Of a stretch of DNA of 11,863 nt, positions 1 through 6,749 are shown piece after piece. Position 1 is the stretch's first letter, and each line of letters begins with the position of its first letter. Source of the DNA: Leptospira sp. (GTDB taxonomy: Bacteria; Spirochaetota; Leptospiria; Leptospirales; Leptospiraceae); the NCBI GenBank assembly GCA_025457985.1, contig JALOTI010000018.1, positions 1-11,863 on the forward strand, given 5' to 3'. The translations under genes were made by a program, and so were the position numbers. The notes beneath the pieces were generated by a model. It did no database searches. It saw nothing but the letters and a program-made list of their open reading frames with translations, and was not told the DNA's origin.

Positions 1-672
1 AGCCAAATGTAGAAACTCGATGCTCGTTGATTCTGATACAGAATAGATTCCTATATGGGGCAAGTATATGATCTTTCCATCGGCTTCCAAAGCATCTACA
101 ATCAGACCCCGAGATCGATTCAACATATCTTTGGAAGGAGGAAAAGGAAAATTTTTTGGATCTAAACATTCATCGAGTTCGTCTCCGAAGCCCGCCGTCT
201 CATCATATTCGAAATCTGTGATTTTAAGTAAGATCTTTTTCCAGGTTTCTTCCGTTAAAACTCTCTTCTGTACGGCATATCTTTCAAGTGACTCGATTGA
301 TCGATTCAAGAGCGAATGATAACATTCTTCAATTGGGACTCCACCACCAGGTAAGCCGGCGACCACTGGCACCAAACGTAACTCTCCAGCTCCAGGATCG
401 AATCGAATTTCAAACAATTGGGTACCAAGTCCGTGGTCAATTATCTGCCATACTTGGTCCATACCAGTTTCCAAATCTAGTTTGAGTTTTTCAAAACTTG
501 CTTCGGTCGGCTCAAAAAGGACACCTCGTGTGTAGTTCTCCTTATTTGAATACGCTTCAATTTGTTTCATAATGAGAAGTGCTTCCTTCTGCAAAATGAT
601 CCCTGAAGTTCGACCTAGATTTTCTTTTGTTGTTAATTTTAGAAATTGATCCTTTGGTGGAGAGATTCTCAT
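1..672 (-). CDS. Hypothetical protein, last visible gene of the efp operon (3' end outside window)
   Basis: An open frame on the minus strand begins with ATG at 672-670 and stays open for 224 codons to the left edge, so the C-terminus is missing. The start overlaps the stop of the upstream SDR in an ATGA arrangement, which suggests translational coupling and supports this start. The visible protein is soluble-looking, without a signal peptide or membrane segment, and is acidic. It begins MRISPPKDQF and contains a Gly/Pro-rich stretch (VVAGLPGGGVP, about residues 104-114) and an acidic patch (DELDECLDP, about 165-173). I do not recognise the family and see no catalytic motif I can name. Its position as the fifth gene of a compact operon implies that it is made together with mtnB and the two SDRs. 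That it is a real gene is well supported by the uninterrupted frame and coupling; its function is unknown. Confidence 0.8.
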   Translation of the reverse strand, partial: MRISPPKDQFLKLTTKENLGRTSGIILQKEALLIMKQIEAYSNKENYTRGVLFEPTEASFEKLKLDLETGMDQVWQIIDHGLGTQLFEIRFDPGAGELRLVPVVAGLPGGGVPIEECYHSLLNRSIESLERYAVQKRVLTEETWKKILLKITDFEYDETAGFGDELDECLDPKNFPFPPSKDMLNRSRGLIVDALEADGKIIYLPHIGIYSVSESTSIEFLHLA

Positions 673-1406
673 ACTGCGGTCAATCCACCGTCCACTGTCC
701 AATTGGCTCCTGATATATAGCCTGATTCTTTTTGAAGCAAAAAGTTTACAACTCTCGCAATTTCTGAAGGATCTGCTATTCGCTTAACAGGTGTTTTCTG
801 AATAATCTCGTCAAAATGACCTGGGACTTCATTTTCTTTCACACCCATCTTTGTGTCTACGTAACCTGGACTGATACAGTTTGCGGTAATTCCAAATTTA
901 CCCCATTCATCTGCAATGGATTTGATAAATCCCACTAGCGCGTGTTTGGAGGACGAATACGTTACTGAATTGGATTGCCCTACTAGAGAAAGTGATGATG
1001 CAATGGCGATGATTCGACCAAACTTATTTTTTTTAAAATTGGGAAGAAGTTCTTTAACAAGCAGAAATAGAGAATCAATATTCACTCTAAATATATTTTG
1101 CCACTCGTCAATGGATACGTCAGTAATAGGATGGTATGGTCCCCCGAAACCTGCGTTATGAACAATGCCGTAAATTTCCCCCATAGACTGACATTCATGC
1201 AATATTTTTTGAATGGATCTTTCCAAAACAAAAGGGGCTTCTGCTAAGTTTATCTCACGGAAGGTTTCTTGAAGAAGTGGTGACTGTGGCCGCACCATAT
1301 CGAGATTCCAAACAGAAAACCCCGATAAAATCAGCGAACGAACAATCTCTCGGCCGATACCACCACTTCCACCAGTAAGTAGAACAATTGGCTCTTTTAA
1401 ATCCAT
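669..1406 (-). CDS. Short-chain dehydrogenase/reductase (FabG-like SDR)
   Basis: A classical SDR of 245 aa, the usual length for the family. The nucleotide-binding motif TGGSGGIG is at residues 11-18, the HNAG variant of NNAG at 83-86, the structural Asn at 109, and the catalytic set Ser137, Tyr150 and Lys154 (YSSSK) is complete. The C-terminal ISGANWTVDGG segment (231-241) is typical of FabG-like oxidoreductases. An Asp near the end of the second strand (NLDMV, residue 36) hints at NAD(H) rather than NADP(H), by general SDR rules. It should be a cytoplasmic NAD(P)-dependent alcohol/ketone oxidoreductase; the substrate cannot be read from the sequence. The ATG lies three bases after the stop of the upstream SDR, with an AAGGG ribosome-binding element inside that gene's end, and its own stop overlaps the next gene by four bases. 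The family call is secure and the substrate unknown. Confidence 0.93.
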   Translation of the reverse strand: MDLKEPIVLLTGGSGGIGREIVRSLILSGFSVWNLDMVRPQSPLLQETFREINLAEAPFVLERSIQKILHECQSMGEIYGIVHNAGFGGPYHPITDVSIDEWQNIFRVNIDSLFLLVKELLPNFKKNKFGRIIAIASSLSLVGQSNSVTYSSSKHALVGFIKSIADEWGKFGITANCISPGYVDTKMGVKENEVPGHFDEIIQKTPVKRIADPSEIARVVNFLLQKESGYISGANWTVDGGLTAV

Positions 1407-1409
1407 GGA

Positions 1410-2153
1410 TTATAAAATCCCTTTTTTTGGAGTAATGGACACTTCATTCAAAAATACGGAATCAGAAATTTCTGAAAGTGAAAACAAATATTCTGCACAA
1501 TCTGTTGTGGAAATCATATCTTCCACTCTGAACTCAGGACGATCTTTCCAGATATCTGTTGCAACGGCTCCAAGTCCCACATGAACAACCTTTGTCCCAT
1601 ATGGTTTCCATTCTTCTCTAAGAGACCTTGCAATACCGAGAACTCCATGTTTGGAAGCACAATAAACAGATGAATATGGGAATCCCATAGTTCCTGCCGT
1701 GGATCCTAAAAATACAAAACTGGATCGTTCAAATATAGGTACATAGTCAGACAGAATTTGGCAGAGAAAGAGGGTAGAAAACACATTCAATTCAAAATGT
1801 TTACGAACATCCTCTCTGTTTAGATCTGATATCCGAGAAAAAAGTCCATTCCCTTGAGAAAAATACACTACAAGATGGCGGTCGATTTTTGAATCTTTTA
1901 ATAGAGTAATCGGATTTTTGCCGCCAAATATTTGTTCAGCGAAAAATACTTTCAATTGGTTTTGGAATGTATTAAGTTCTGATTCGTTTGTTAGATCAAT
2001 TGAATGAGTTTTTTGCCAGGTTAATGAATCCAAAGACTGTTCTCCCGACCTCGAGAAACCTAAAGTTTTTGCCTGAGGGTCCATCCCGAAACGGCTAAAA
2101 AGTGCACTGCCAATTCCAGATCCTGAACCGAAAATACAAACTACCTTTTCCAA
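1410..2153 (-). CDS. Short-chain dehydrogenase/reductase, divergent from the neighbouring SDR; TTG start
   Basis: An SDR of 247 aa with a glycine-rich dinucleotide motif GSGSGIG (residues 9-15), structural Asn (ELN, 123), and an intact Ser151, Tyr164, Lys168 set (YCASK). The NNAG element is replaced by a noncanonical SQGNG (about 99-103). An Arg after the second strand (FSRS, residue 35) suggests NADP(H), in contrast to the downstream SDR. The start must be the TTG at 2153-2151, because the beta-alpha-beta fold begins at once and the in-frame codon just before is the TGA stop of the mtnB-like gene. The two reading frames are therefore contiguous, separated only by TGA. The pair of SDRs is not a close duplication: their motifs and cofactor residues differ. 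The substrate is unknown; a link to the mtnB product is only inferred from the operon. Confidence 0.9.
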   Translation of the reverse strand: MEKVVCIFGSGSGIGSALFSRFGMDPQAKTLGFSRSGEQSLDSLTWQKTHSIDLTNESELNTFQNQLKVFFAEQIFGGKNPITLLKDSKIDRHLVVYFSQGNGLFSRISDLNREDVRKHFELNVFSTLFLCQILSDYVPIFERSSFVFLGSTAGTMGFPYSSVYCASKHGVLGIARSLREEWKPYGTKVVHVGLGAVATDIWKDRPEFRVEDMISTTDCAEYLFSLSEISDSVFLNEVSITPKKGIL

Positions 2154-2786
2154 TCATCTACCCAAACGAGCCATGACCTGAAACAAAAAACTAACAGCCT
2201 CTAGATGCCTATTTGCAGAAGGAATGGATTCACCCCAAACTGTTGGACCATGGCCTTCTATCAAAAGAAAGGGAACCTTCGGCAATCCCCTCGTTTGGAA
2301 ATAGTTTTTTATTTCATTCGCTATCTTGGGAACAGATCCAAAGTTATAAAATACGGGCATGGTCAGTTTTGGTCGTTCTTCCCAAATCCCAAAGGCTTTG
2401 ATAATCTCAATCGGTGGAATATCTACTTCTTTTACGGGTTGGTCGGGGGTTAGCCCAAAATCCAAAAGATTGGAATCCAGAGTATGTACATGCAGGGCAG
2501 CATTGGCATCGGAATTGCACTGATAGATAGATTGGTGGATGGAGGTCTCTGCTGATGGCTTAAGTCCTGAAATCTCTTTTTGAACAGAACCATCAGAGAC
2601 ATGAATCGGTAGGAAGTCATTGGCAGAAAGCTCCCCTTTGTGTTTTCCGGAGGCAGTGATCCAAAAGACTCCTCCAGAAGAAGGATCTCTAACAGAGAGA
2701 TTCCCAGCAGTAGCAAACATCCACTGCCTTGCGTAATAGAGATGGGATAGTTTTGTTAGCTCTTGTAAAGAGGCACTTAGATCCAA
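2154..2786 (-). CDS. mtnB: Methylthioribulose-1-phosphate dehydratase (class II aldolase fold)
   Basis: A 210-aa protein of the class II aldolase/adducin fold, the usual MtnB length. It should dehydrate 5-methylthioribulose 1-phosphate to 2,3-diketo-5-methylthiopentyl 1-phosphate in cytosolic methionine salvage. Features that match MtnB rather than a sugar aldolase are ATAGNLS (25-31), ITASGK (43-48), LKPSAET (75-81), HVHT with candidate zinc ligands His99 and His101, IEIIKA with catalytic-type Glu127, and GHGPTVWG with His179 as third zinc ligand. The start is a TTG two bases after the efp stop; no ATG or GTG is available nearby in frame, and a GGAGAG element lies about 16 bases upstream. 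Other salvage genes (mtnA, mtnC, mtnD, mtnK) are not in the window. The alternative, a related class II aldolase such as the one in the DHAP shunt, is less likely because of the EIIKA motif. Confidence 0.85.
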   Translation of the reverse strand: MDLSASLQELTKLSHLYYARQWMFATAGNLSVRDPSSGGVFWITASGKHKGELSANDFLPIHVSDGSVQKEISGLKPSAETSIHQSIYQCNSDANAALHVHTLDSNLLDFGLTPDQPVKEVDIPPIEIIKAFGIWEERPKLTMPVFYNFGSVPKIANEIKNYFQTRGLPKVPFLLIEGHGPTVWGESIPSANRHLEAVSFLFQVMARLGR

Positions 2787-2788
2787 AT

Positions 2789-3355
2789 CTATTTGTTGAC
2801 TCTCTCCACGTAGGTAAGGTCCCGAAGGTCGATTTTTACGACATCCCCTTGTTTGACAAAGATCGGAACATTGATTTCTCCACCTGTCTCCACTGTAACT
2901 CGTTTGAGAGCAAGCCCTGTTGTATCACCTTTTAAACCATCTTCCGCGTAGGTAACTTCCAAAACAGCAAAGTTTGGTGGTGTAACTCCAATCGGTTTTC
3001 CCTCATAGAAAGAAACTTCCACTTGGGTTTCCTCTTTCATAAAAGGAAGGATGTCTTCCACATAATCCTTGGATACAGGGATTTGTTCGTAGTCATTCAC
3101 ATCCATAAATACGATCTGGTCTCCATCCGCATAACAATACTGCATCTTGCGGCGTTCCAAATCGACACTTTCTAATTTTTCAGCTGCTTTAAACGTTCTT
3201 TCGATTGATGAATCGCGAATGATATTCTTTAACTTAGTTCGGATAAATGCAGAACCCTTTCCTGGGTTTACAAATTCTGTTTTTACGACGGAATAGAGTT
3301 CATTCTCAATCTTGAGAATCATCCCTTTTTTTACTTCTGTGATGCCTAAATTCAT
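2789..3355 (-). CDS. efp: Elongation factor P
   Basis: EF-P of 188 aa, the normal length, with its three beta-barrel domains. It binds between the P and E sites of the ribosome and relieves stalling at consecutive prolines. The N-terminal KOW-like domain carries NPGKGSAF, with Lys33 as the expected modification site (equivalent to Lys34 of E. coli EF-P). The conserved VTPPNF, GLKGDT and VPIFVKQGD elements follow, and the protein ends in LRDLTYVERVNK. The frame is open for another 21 codons upstream to 3418, but the ATG at 3355 gives the standard N-terminus (MNLGITEVKKGM), so I use it. It is the first gene of a five-gene minus-strand operon and faces the divergent aminomutase gene that probably serves its modification. 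A Lys at the tip, rather than Arg, fits the EpmA/EpmB lysylation route and not EarP rhamnosylation. Confidence 0.97.
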   Translation of the reverse strand: MNLGITEVKKGMILKIENELYSVVKTEFVNPGKGSAFIRTKLKNIIRDSSIERTFKAAEKLESVDLERRKMQYCYADGDQIVFMDVNDYEQIPVSKDYVEDILPFMKEETQVEVSFYEGKPIGVTPPNFAVLEVTYAEDGLKGDTTGLALKRVTVETGGEINVPIFVKQGDVVKIDLRDLTYVERVNK

Positions 3356-3374
3356 AATTTCGATGCTCGTAGAC

Positions 3375-3403
3375 AAAATCCGAGGGACTAGACCCCCTGT
3401 CAA
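3375..3403 (-). promoter_or_regulatory. Possible sigma-70-type promoter for efp
   Basis: On the minus strand a perfect TTGACA lies at 3403-3398, followed after 17 bases by GATTTT at 3380-3375, a weak match to TATAAT. Transcription would start near 3368, giving a very short leader before the efp ATG at 3355. The region is the roughly 68-base divergent space between efp and the aminomutase gene, so a promoter is expected here. The poor -10 element keeps the confidence low. No convincing plus-strand promoter for the aminomutase gene was found in the same space. Confidence 0.3.
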
Positions 3404-3423
3404 CCGAAGTATGGTCAATAGTG

Positions 3424-4488
3424 ATGGCTTGGACAGATTGGAAATGGCAATTGCAAAATCGAATCACGGACCTGGAAGGTTTATCCTCGAAAATCCACGT
3501 GACCGAAGAAGAACGCAAAACCTTCCCTAAAACCAATGAATTCTTTCAATTTGCCGTAACTCCCTACTATCTCTCCCTAGTCGATGCAAAAGACCCCAAT
3601 TGCCCCATCCGAAAACAAATTGTTCCATCGGAAAACGAACTCAAACATTCCCCGAATGAATGGGAAGACCCACTTGCAGAAGAAAGCCATATGCCAGTCA
3701 AAGGTGTCACCCACCGGTATCCAGACCGTGCCATCTGGTATCTTTCCCATGTTTGCGCTGTATACTGTCGATTTTGTACTAGAAAGAGAAAAGTATCGGA
3801 ACCATTCGAAACACCTAACAAAAAAGAATGGGAAGAAGCATTTTCATACTTTGAATCAAGAACAGACCTACGGGAGATCATTCTTTCAGGTGGCGATCCT
3901 CTGACATTATCTGACGAAGCATTAGATTCTATCTTGGGAAGACTCAAAGCCATTCCGCACATCAATCAAATACGAATCCATACAAGGCACCCGGTAACCC
4001 TTCCCATGCGCATAACAGAAGCACTATGCGCAGTTTTTGCAAATCATTTCCCAATATATATGGTTACCCACTTCAACCATCCTAAAGAAGTAACCGAAAC
4101 ATCTGCGGAAGCAATTCGTAAATTGGTCACTAAAGGTCATGTCTCAGTAATGAATCAATCGGTCCTTTTACGAGGAATTAATGATAGAACGGAAATTCTC
4201 TCCGATCTGAATTACAAACTTATCAAAATTGGAGTTAAACCTTACTACCTCCACCAATGTGATGAGGTGTTTGGTAGTTCTCATTTTGTTGTACCTATTG
4301 AAGAAGGAATCCGAATTCACAAAACACTTCGTGGATTTCATTCGGGAATCACAATACCGCAGTATGTAAAGGACCTGACAGGTGGTGGGGGGAAGGTTCT
4401 CCTAGTTCCAAATTCTTATGAAAAGACTCAAGATGGGAAATTTAGGTTTAAAAACTTTAAAGGAAAAGACTATGACGTATCACACTAA
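3424..4488 (+). CDS. epmB: Radical SAM lysine 2,3-aminomutase, probable EF-P modification enzyme (EpmB/KamA family)
   Basis: A 354-aa KamA-family radical SAM enzyme that converts (S)-alpha-lysine to beta-lysine using SAM, a 4Fe-4S cluster and PLP. The cluster motif is Cys111, Cys115, Cys118 (CAVYCRFC), SGGDPL is at 155-160, and the PLP-binding lysine is probably Lys324 in GGGGK. Asp280 (QCD) and Asp317 (VKD) occupy the positions that hold the lysine side chain in clostridial KAM. The gene diverges from efp, which strongly suggests that the product feeds EF-P beta-lysylation together with an EpmA ligase encoded elsewhere. The open frame also allows a GTG at 3421, but the ATG at 3424 is the simpler start. 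No zinc-binding C-terminal tail of the kind seen in the long KamA enzymes is evident. The 3' end overlaps the following lipoprotein gene. The name epmB is an inference from context; kamA is the alternative. Confidence 0.88.
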   Translation: MAWTDWKWQLQNRITDLEGLSSKIHVTEEERKTFPKTNEFFQFAVTPYYLSLVDAKDPNCPIRKQIVPSENELKHSPNEWEDPLAEESHMPVKGVTHRYPDRAIWYLSHVCAVYCRFCTRKRKVSEPFETPNKKEWEEAFSYFESRTDLREIILSGGDPLTLSDEALDSILGRLKAIPHINQIRIHTRHPVTLPMRITEALCAVFANHFPIYMVTHFNHPKEVTETSAEAIRKLVTKGHVSVMNQSVLLRGINDRTEILSDLNYKLIKIGVKPYYLHQCDEVFGSSHFVVPIEEGIRIHKTLRGFHSGITIPQYVKDLTGGGGKVLLVPNSYEKTQDGKFRFKNFKGKDYDVSH

Positions 4489-5056
4489 GATTCTCAGAAT
4501 AGATTTACTGAGTCTTGTTATGCGAAGAGTTTGTCTCTATTTGATTGTGGGCTCATTTTTCGCTTTCTTTTCTTATTGTGGAACTGCAAAGGAACAAAAA
4601 CTCACCCTCAAAGAGGAGTATAAACCCAAACAAACCAGTTCCCCCAAGGAACTTCGATTGACCTACCATGCTGTATGGGCTCCAAAACAGGACTTTGAAC
4701 TTTTAGAATCTGGCTCCTTACATGGAACAGGCAACACCTACACAATCCGATTTCGATTTTCTGAGGACCACTTAGTTCTTAAGATGTCCTCCACGGACCG
4801 AGAAAACCAATCGCAATTTCCATATCTCTATAAAGATGGCAAAGGCAAAGAACAAGTGTTTTACTTCCCATGGAAAGATAGAAAAGCAACCGTCGTAGTC
4901 TGGGAATGGGAGCCGGGAAATAGCTACATCCGATGGGAGGGAATCCACAATGGGTTTTTACTCGTTTTTGAATCAAAAATTCCTACAAAAGAATTGGCAA
5001 AGTCAATCGCAGAATCCTTCCATACGGAAATCCAAAAATCTTTGGACGTATATTAA
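4472..5056 (+). CDS. Predicted lipoprotein of unknown function
   Basis: Unrecognised protein of 194 aa. The ATG at 4472 overlaps the aminomutase gene by 17 bases and is preceded by a good AAGGA element 7 bases away. A second ATG at 4520 would give a textbook type II signal peptide: MRRVC, a hydrophobic stretch LYLIVGSFFAFF, then SYC with the candidate lipidated Cys20 (Cys36 from the first start). The lipobox is relaxed, as is usual in Leptospira. After the signal the protein is charged and then beta-rich, with many aromatic residues (for example WEWEPGNSYIRWEG) and no membrane segment. It would sit on a membrane facing the periplasm or outside. The first start is favoured by the ribosome-binding site and the second by signal-peptide shape. 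I cannot assign a family; homologues may be confined to leptospires. Confidence 0.8.
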   Translation: MTYHTKILRIDLLSLVMRRVCLYLIVGSFFAFFSYCGTAKEQKLTLKEEYKPKQTSSPKELRLTYHAVWAPKQDFELLESGSLHGTGNTYTIRFRFSEDHLVLKMSSTDRENQSQFPYLYKDGKGKEQVFYFPWKDRKATVVVWEWEPGNSYIRWEGIHNGFLLVFESKIPTKELAKSIAESFHTEIQKSLDVY

Positions 5057-5116
5057 TTTTAAAAAAAAAGATTGGTCAAATCTTCGAGGTTCCTTATGTT
5101 TTGAGGTGAAACAGAT

Positions 5117-5323
5117 ATGTGGTTAAAACTCGGAGAATCTGAAGTTATCAATTTGGACTATATTGCTTCCATTAAAAAAAATCCAAACCAACCATCGATT
5201 GAAATTATCTACCAAGATCTAAATAACGTAAAGTCCCTCCCCTTTCCTGGCAATGAAGATAGAGATCGTGCATTTAAAGCGATTTTGGAAAACCTATCAA
5301 GGATGAAGTTATTTTTTGAATAA
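5117..5323 (+). CDS. Small conserved-looking hypothetical protein (68 aa)
   Basis: A 68-aa protein starting at an ATG with a strong GAGGTG ribosome-binding element eight bases upstream, which is good support for a real gene despite its size. The sequence suggests a few beta strands (MWLKLGESEVINLDYIASIKK, then IEIIYQD) followed by a C-terminal helix (DRDRAFKAILENLSRM), as in small single-domain proteins. There is no signal peptide or transmembrane segment. Its stop lies one base before the ATG of the nucleotidyltransferase-like gene, so the two are likely co-translated and might work together. No family is recognised. Confidence 0.75.
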   Translation: MWLKLGESEVINLDYIASIKKNPNQPSIEIIYQDLNNVKSLPFPGNEDRDRAFKAILENLSRMKLFFE

Positions 5324-5324
5324 A

Positions 5325-6107
5325 ATGGAATTTGAAGCTTTAAACCCAGACCTCTATGTTCAAGTTTTGGATGAATTGGAACTCATTCGTTCTTCCAAAC
5401 CCTTTCAAATTTTGTTTTATGGCTCTAGGGAACGAGGAGATTCCAATACGGATTCGGATCTCAATTTTTACCTTATTGCAAATTCAACAGACCAGATGAA
5501 ATCAAGCTTTATCGATTCCGTATCTCGTGCTCTCTCAAAACTTGAAGATGTAGCTCCGGTGAATATGATTGCGGGCGATGCTGACTCCCTTGCGCATCGT
5601 TTGAAGATTTCTGAACCTGGATCGATACAACTTATGGAAGCCTCATCCGTTTTTTACGGAGAAGGCATCTACGAGGGGCTATTGGAACAGTGGAGAAAAT
5701 GGAAATCGTTTGAAATTCCTAAAAAAGATCTTTCTATTTATTTAGAAAAACGGATTCGTTTTTTCAAACAACAGGTGACTCGAAACGTAAAAGAAGAAAT
5801 TTCACAACTAGAGAGAATCACAACACTAACTCTTCATATCTGGGCCCTACAAAAGATTGAAGACCTCACACATGTTGAACTGTTGAAGATGGACACACCA
5901 GACCAACTAGTTCCATTGTTCTCGGGTCTCTATCGTAATGAAATGGATGAAACCACTGAAGAACTTTTGGATCTTTCAACTAAGATTCGTAAGATGAAGG
6001 TCGATGCTAGGAACAAACGAGAAATCTCGAGAGAAGACATTCATGAATCTAAGTACCGCCTCATTGAACTCCGCAAAGAAGAAGAGTTTATGTTGAATTG
6101 GGTTTAG
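5325..6107 (+). CDS. Nucleotidyltransferase-fold protein with variant DxN metal motif
   Basis: A 260-aa protein whose N-terminal third looks like a polymerase-beta-type nucleotidyltransferase domain: [17 protein letters not shown] at about residues 31-47 matches the GSxxxG...SDxD signature. The second carboxylate of DxD is Asn47 instead of Asp, so metal binding may be altered; a third acidic residue could be Asp85 or Asp87. The remaining two thirds are helical and charged (about 115-260). They include an R-x6-H element (Arg164, His171) that faintly recalls HEPN domains, a common partner of such nucleotidyltransferases, but this is weak. The ATG at 5325 is one base after the upstream stop; a TTG at 5316, nearer to an AAGGA element at 5299-5303, is an alternative start. 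Role unknown: it could modify a small molecule, RNA or protein by nucleotidylation, or be inactive. Confidence 0.82.
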   Translation: MEFEALNPDLYVQVLDELELIRSSKPFQILFYGSRERGDSNTDSDLNFYLIANSTDQMKSSFIDSVSRALSKLEDVAPVNMIAGDADSLAHRLKISEPGSIQLMEASSVFYGEGIYEGLLEQWRKWKSFEIPKKDLSIYLEKRIRFFKQQVTRNVKEEISQLERITTLTLHIWALQKIEDLTHVELLKMDTPDQLVPLFSGLYRNEMDETTEELLDLSTKIRKMKVDARNKREISREDIHESKYRLIELRKEEEFMLNWV

Positions 6108-6634
6108 GGATTTTTTTCCCAAAGTTTTAAATACTGACCCAATCCTCTTTCCTTTAACTTTTCTTTTGGTATAAACTCTAGCGAAGCCGAGTTCATACAG
6201 TATCTCTTCCCCGTTGGTTTTGGTCCATCATCGAAGACATGACCCAAGTGGCTATCCGATGATTTGCTCCTGATTTCCACTCGTGTCATACCGTAAGATC
6301 TATCCTCAACATGCACAACAAATGTTTCATCCAAAGGTTTGGTGAAACTAGGCCAGCCAGTCCCTGAGTCGAATTTGTCTAGAGAACTGAAAAGTGGCTC
6401 TTTAGAGACCACATCCACATAGATTCCATCCTTTTTTAGATCCCAATACTCATTCTGAAACGGTGGTTCGGTTCCATCCTCTTGCGTTACATGATACTGT
6501 ATTTCTGTTAACTTAGATTTTAGTTTTGGATCTATGATTCGTTTGGTTTTATTTTCTTTTGGCGAACAGTTCCAAGTGGAAAAAGAAACTATCAAAAAAG
6601 TAGCGATACTTCCTAAAATAAAGAGCGATTTCAT
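6104..6634 (-). CDS. msrB: Peptide-methionine (R)-S-oxide reductase, predicted lipoprotein
   Basis: MsrB of 176 aa. It reduces the R epimer of methionine sulfoxide in damaged proteins. Family signatures are [10 protein letters not shown] (88-97), [11 protein letters not shown] (128-138) and [11 protein letters not shown] (144-154), with Cys146 as the catalytic cysteine. An N-terminal signal [20 protein letters not shown] ends at Cys23 (TWNC), a plausible spirochaetal lipobox, so the enzyme probably acts outside the cytoplasm, tethered to a membrane. The two CxxC zinc pairs of many MsrBs are absent (VDVVSKEP at 73-80 in place of a CxxC), and no second cysteine remains as resolving thiol. It would need direct reduction by a partner or small thiol. 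The gene is convergent with the nucleotidyltransferase-like gene, overlapping it by four bases, and its promoter lies in the divergent space next to the helicase gene. Confidence 0.95.
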   Translation of the reverse strand: MKSLFILGSIATFLIVSFSTWNCSPKENKTKRIIDPKLKSKLTEIQYHVTQEDGTEPPFQNEYWDLKKDGIYVDVVSKEPLFSSLDKFDSGTGWPSFTKPLDETFVVHVEDRSYGMTRVEIRSKSSDSHLGHVFDDGPKPTGKRYCMNSASLEFIPKEKLKERGLGQYLKLWEKNP

Positions 6635-6707
6635 ACTGTATTAGACTGAAACAGAGTATCAAATTCAAATCAAATTCGAGGAGCTCTGCGTCTATGTTGT
6701 GATTTTT

Positions 6708-6733
6708 GCCTATCTTTTATAGGCCATTTTTTT
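6708..6733 (+). promoter_or_regulatory. Terminator-like hairpin with T-tract in the helicase leader (possible attenuator)
   Basis: A perfect 6-bp stem, GCCTAT at 6708-6713 pairing with ATAGGC at 6719-6724, encloses the loop CTTTT. It is followed after two bases by seven T residues at 6727-6733. This has the form of a small intrinsic terminator read on the plus strand. No plus-strand gene ends nearby, since msrB is transcribed away from it, so it would act in the 5' leader of the DEAD-box helicase gene, about 16 bases before its ATG. An attenuator or RNA-structure control is possible; the stem is short, so chance is a real alternative. It could also overlap the promoter instead of being transcribed. 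Confidence 0.35.
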
Positions 6734-6749
6734 ATTGTATCCTATTCAC

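Noticed and set aside
669..2153. Recent tandem duplication of the two neighbouring SDR genes
   Set aside because: Their Gly motifs, NNAG regions, cofactor residues and C-termini differ widely; they share only the general SDR pattern.
2154..2786. Class II sugar-phosphate aldolase (fuculose or rhamnulose type) as the identity of the mtnB-like gene
   Set aside because: The EIIKA, LKPSAET and ATAGNLS elements fit MtnB better, and the length is right for MtnB.
3356..3418. Possible 21-residue N-terminal extension of EF-P
   Set aside because: The frame is open, but the standard EF-P N-terminus begins at the ATG at 3355, and the extension lies in the divergent promoter space.
5068..5084. Hairpin AAGATT-GGTCA-AATCTT after the lipoprotein gene
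   Set aside because: It is AT-rich, preceded by A residues and not followed by a T-tract on the plus strand; no minus-strand gene ends here, so a terminator is not supported.
5072..5100. TTGGTC and TATGTT with 17-base spacing, a possible promoter for the 68-aa gene
   Set aside because: Transcription would begin at about 5107, inside the GAGGTG ribosome-binding element, leaving it largely untranscribed, and the -35 match is only 3 of 6.
6107..6120. GGGA and TCCC around a T-run at the convergent gene end, a possible terminator
   Set aside because: Only a 4-bp stem with the T-run inside the loop; too weak to call.
6661..6679. CAAATT/CAAAT repeats upstream of msrB and the helicase
   Set aside because: Short AT-rich similarity without symmetry or regular spacing; likely chance in low-complexity intergenic sequence.
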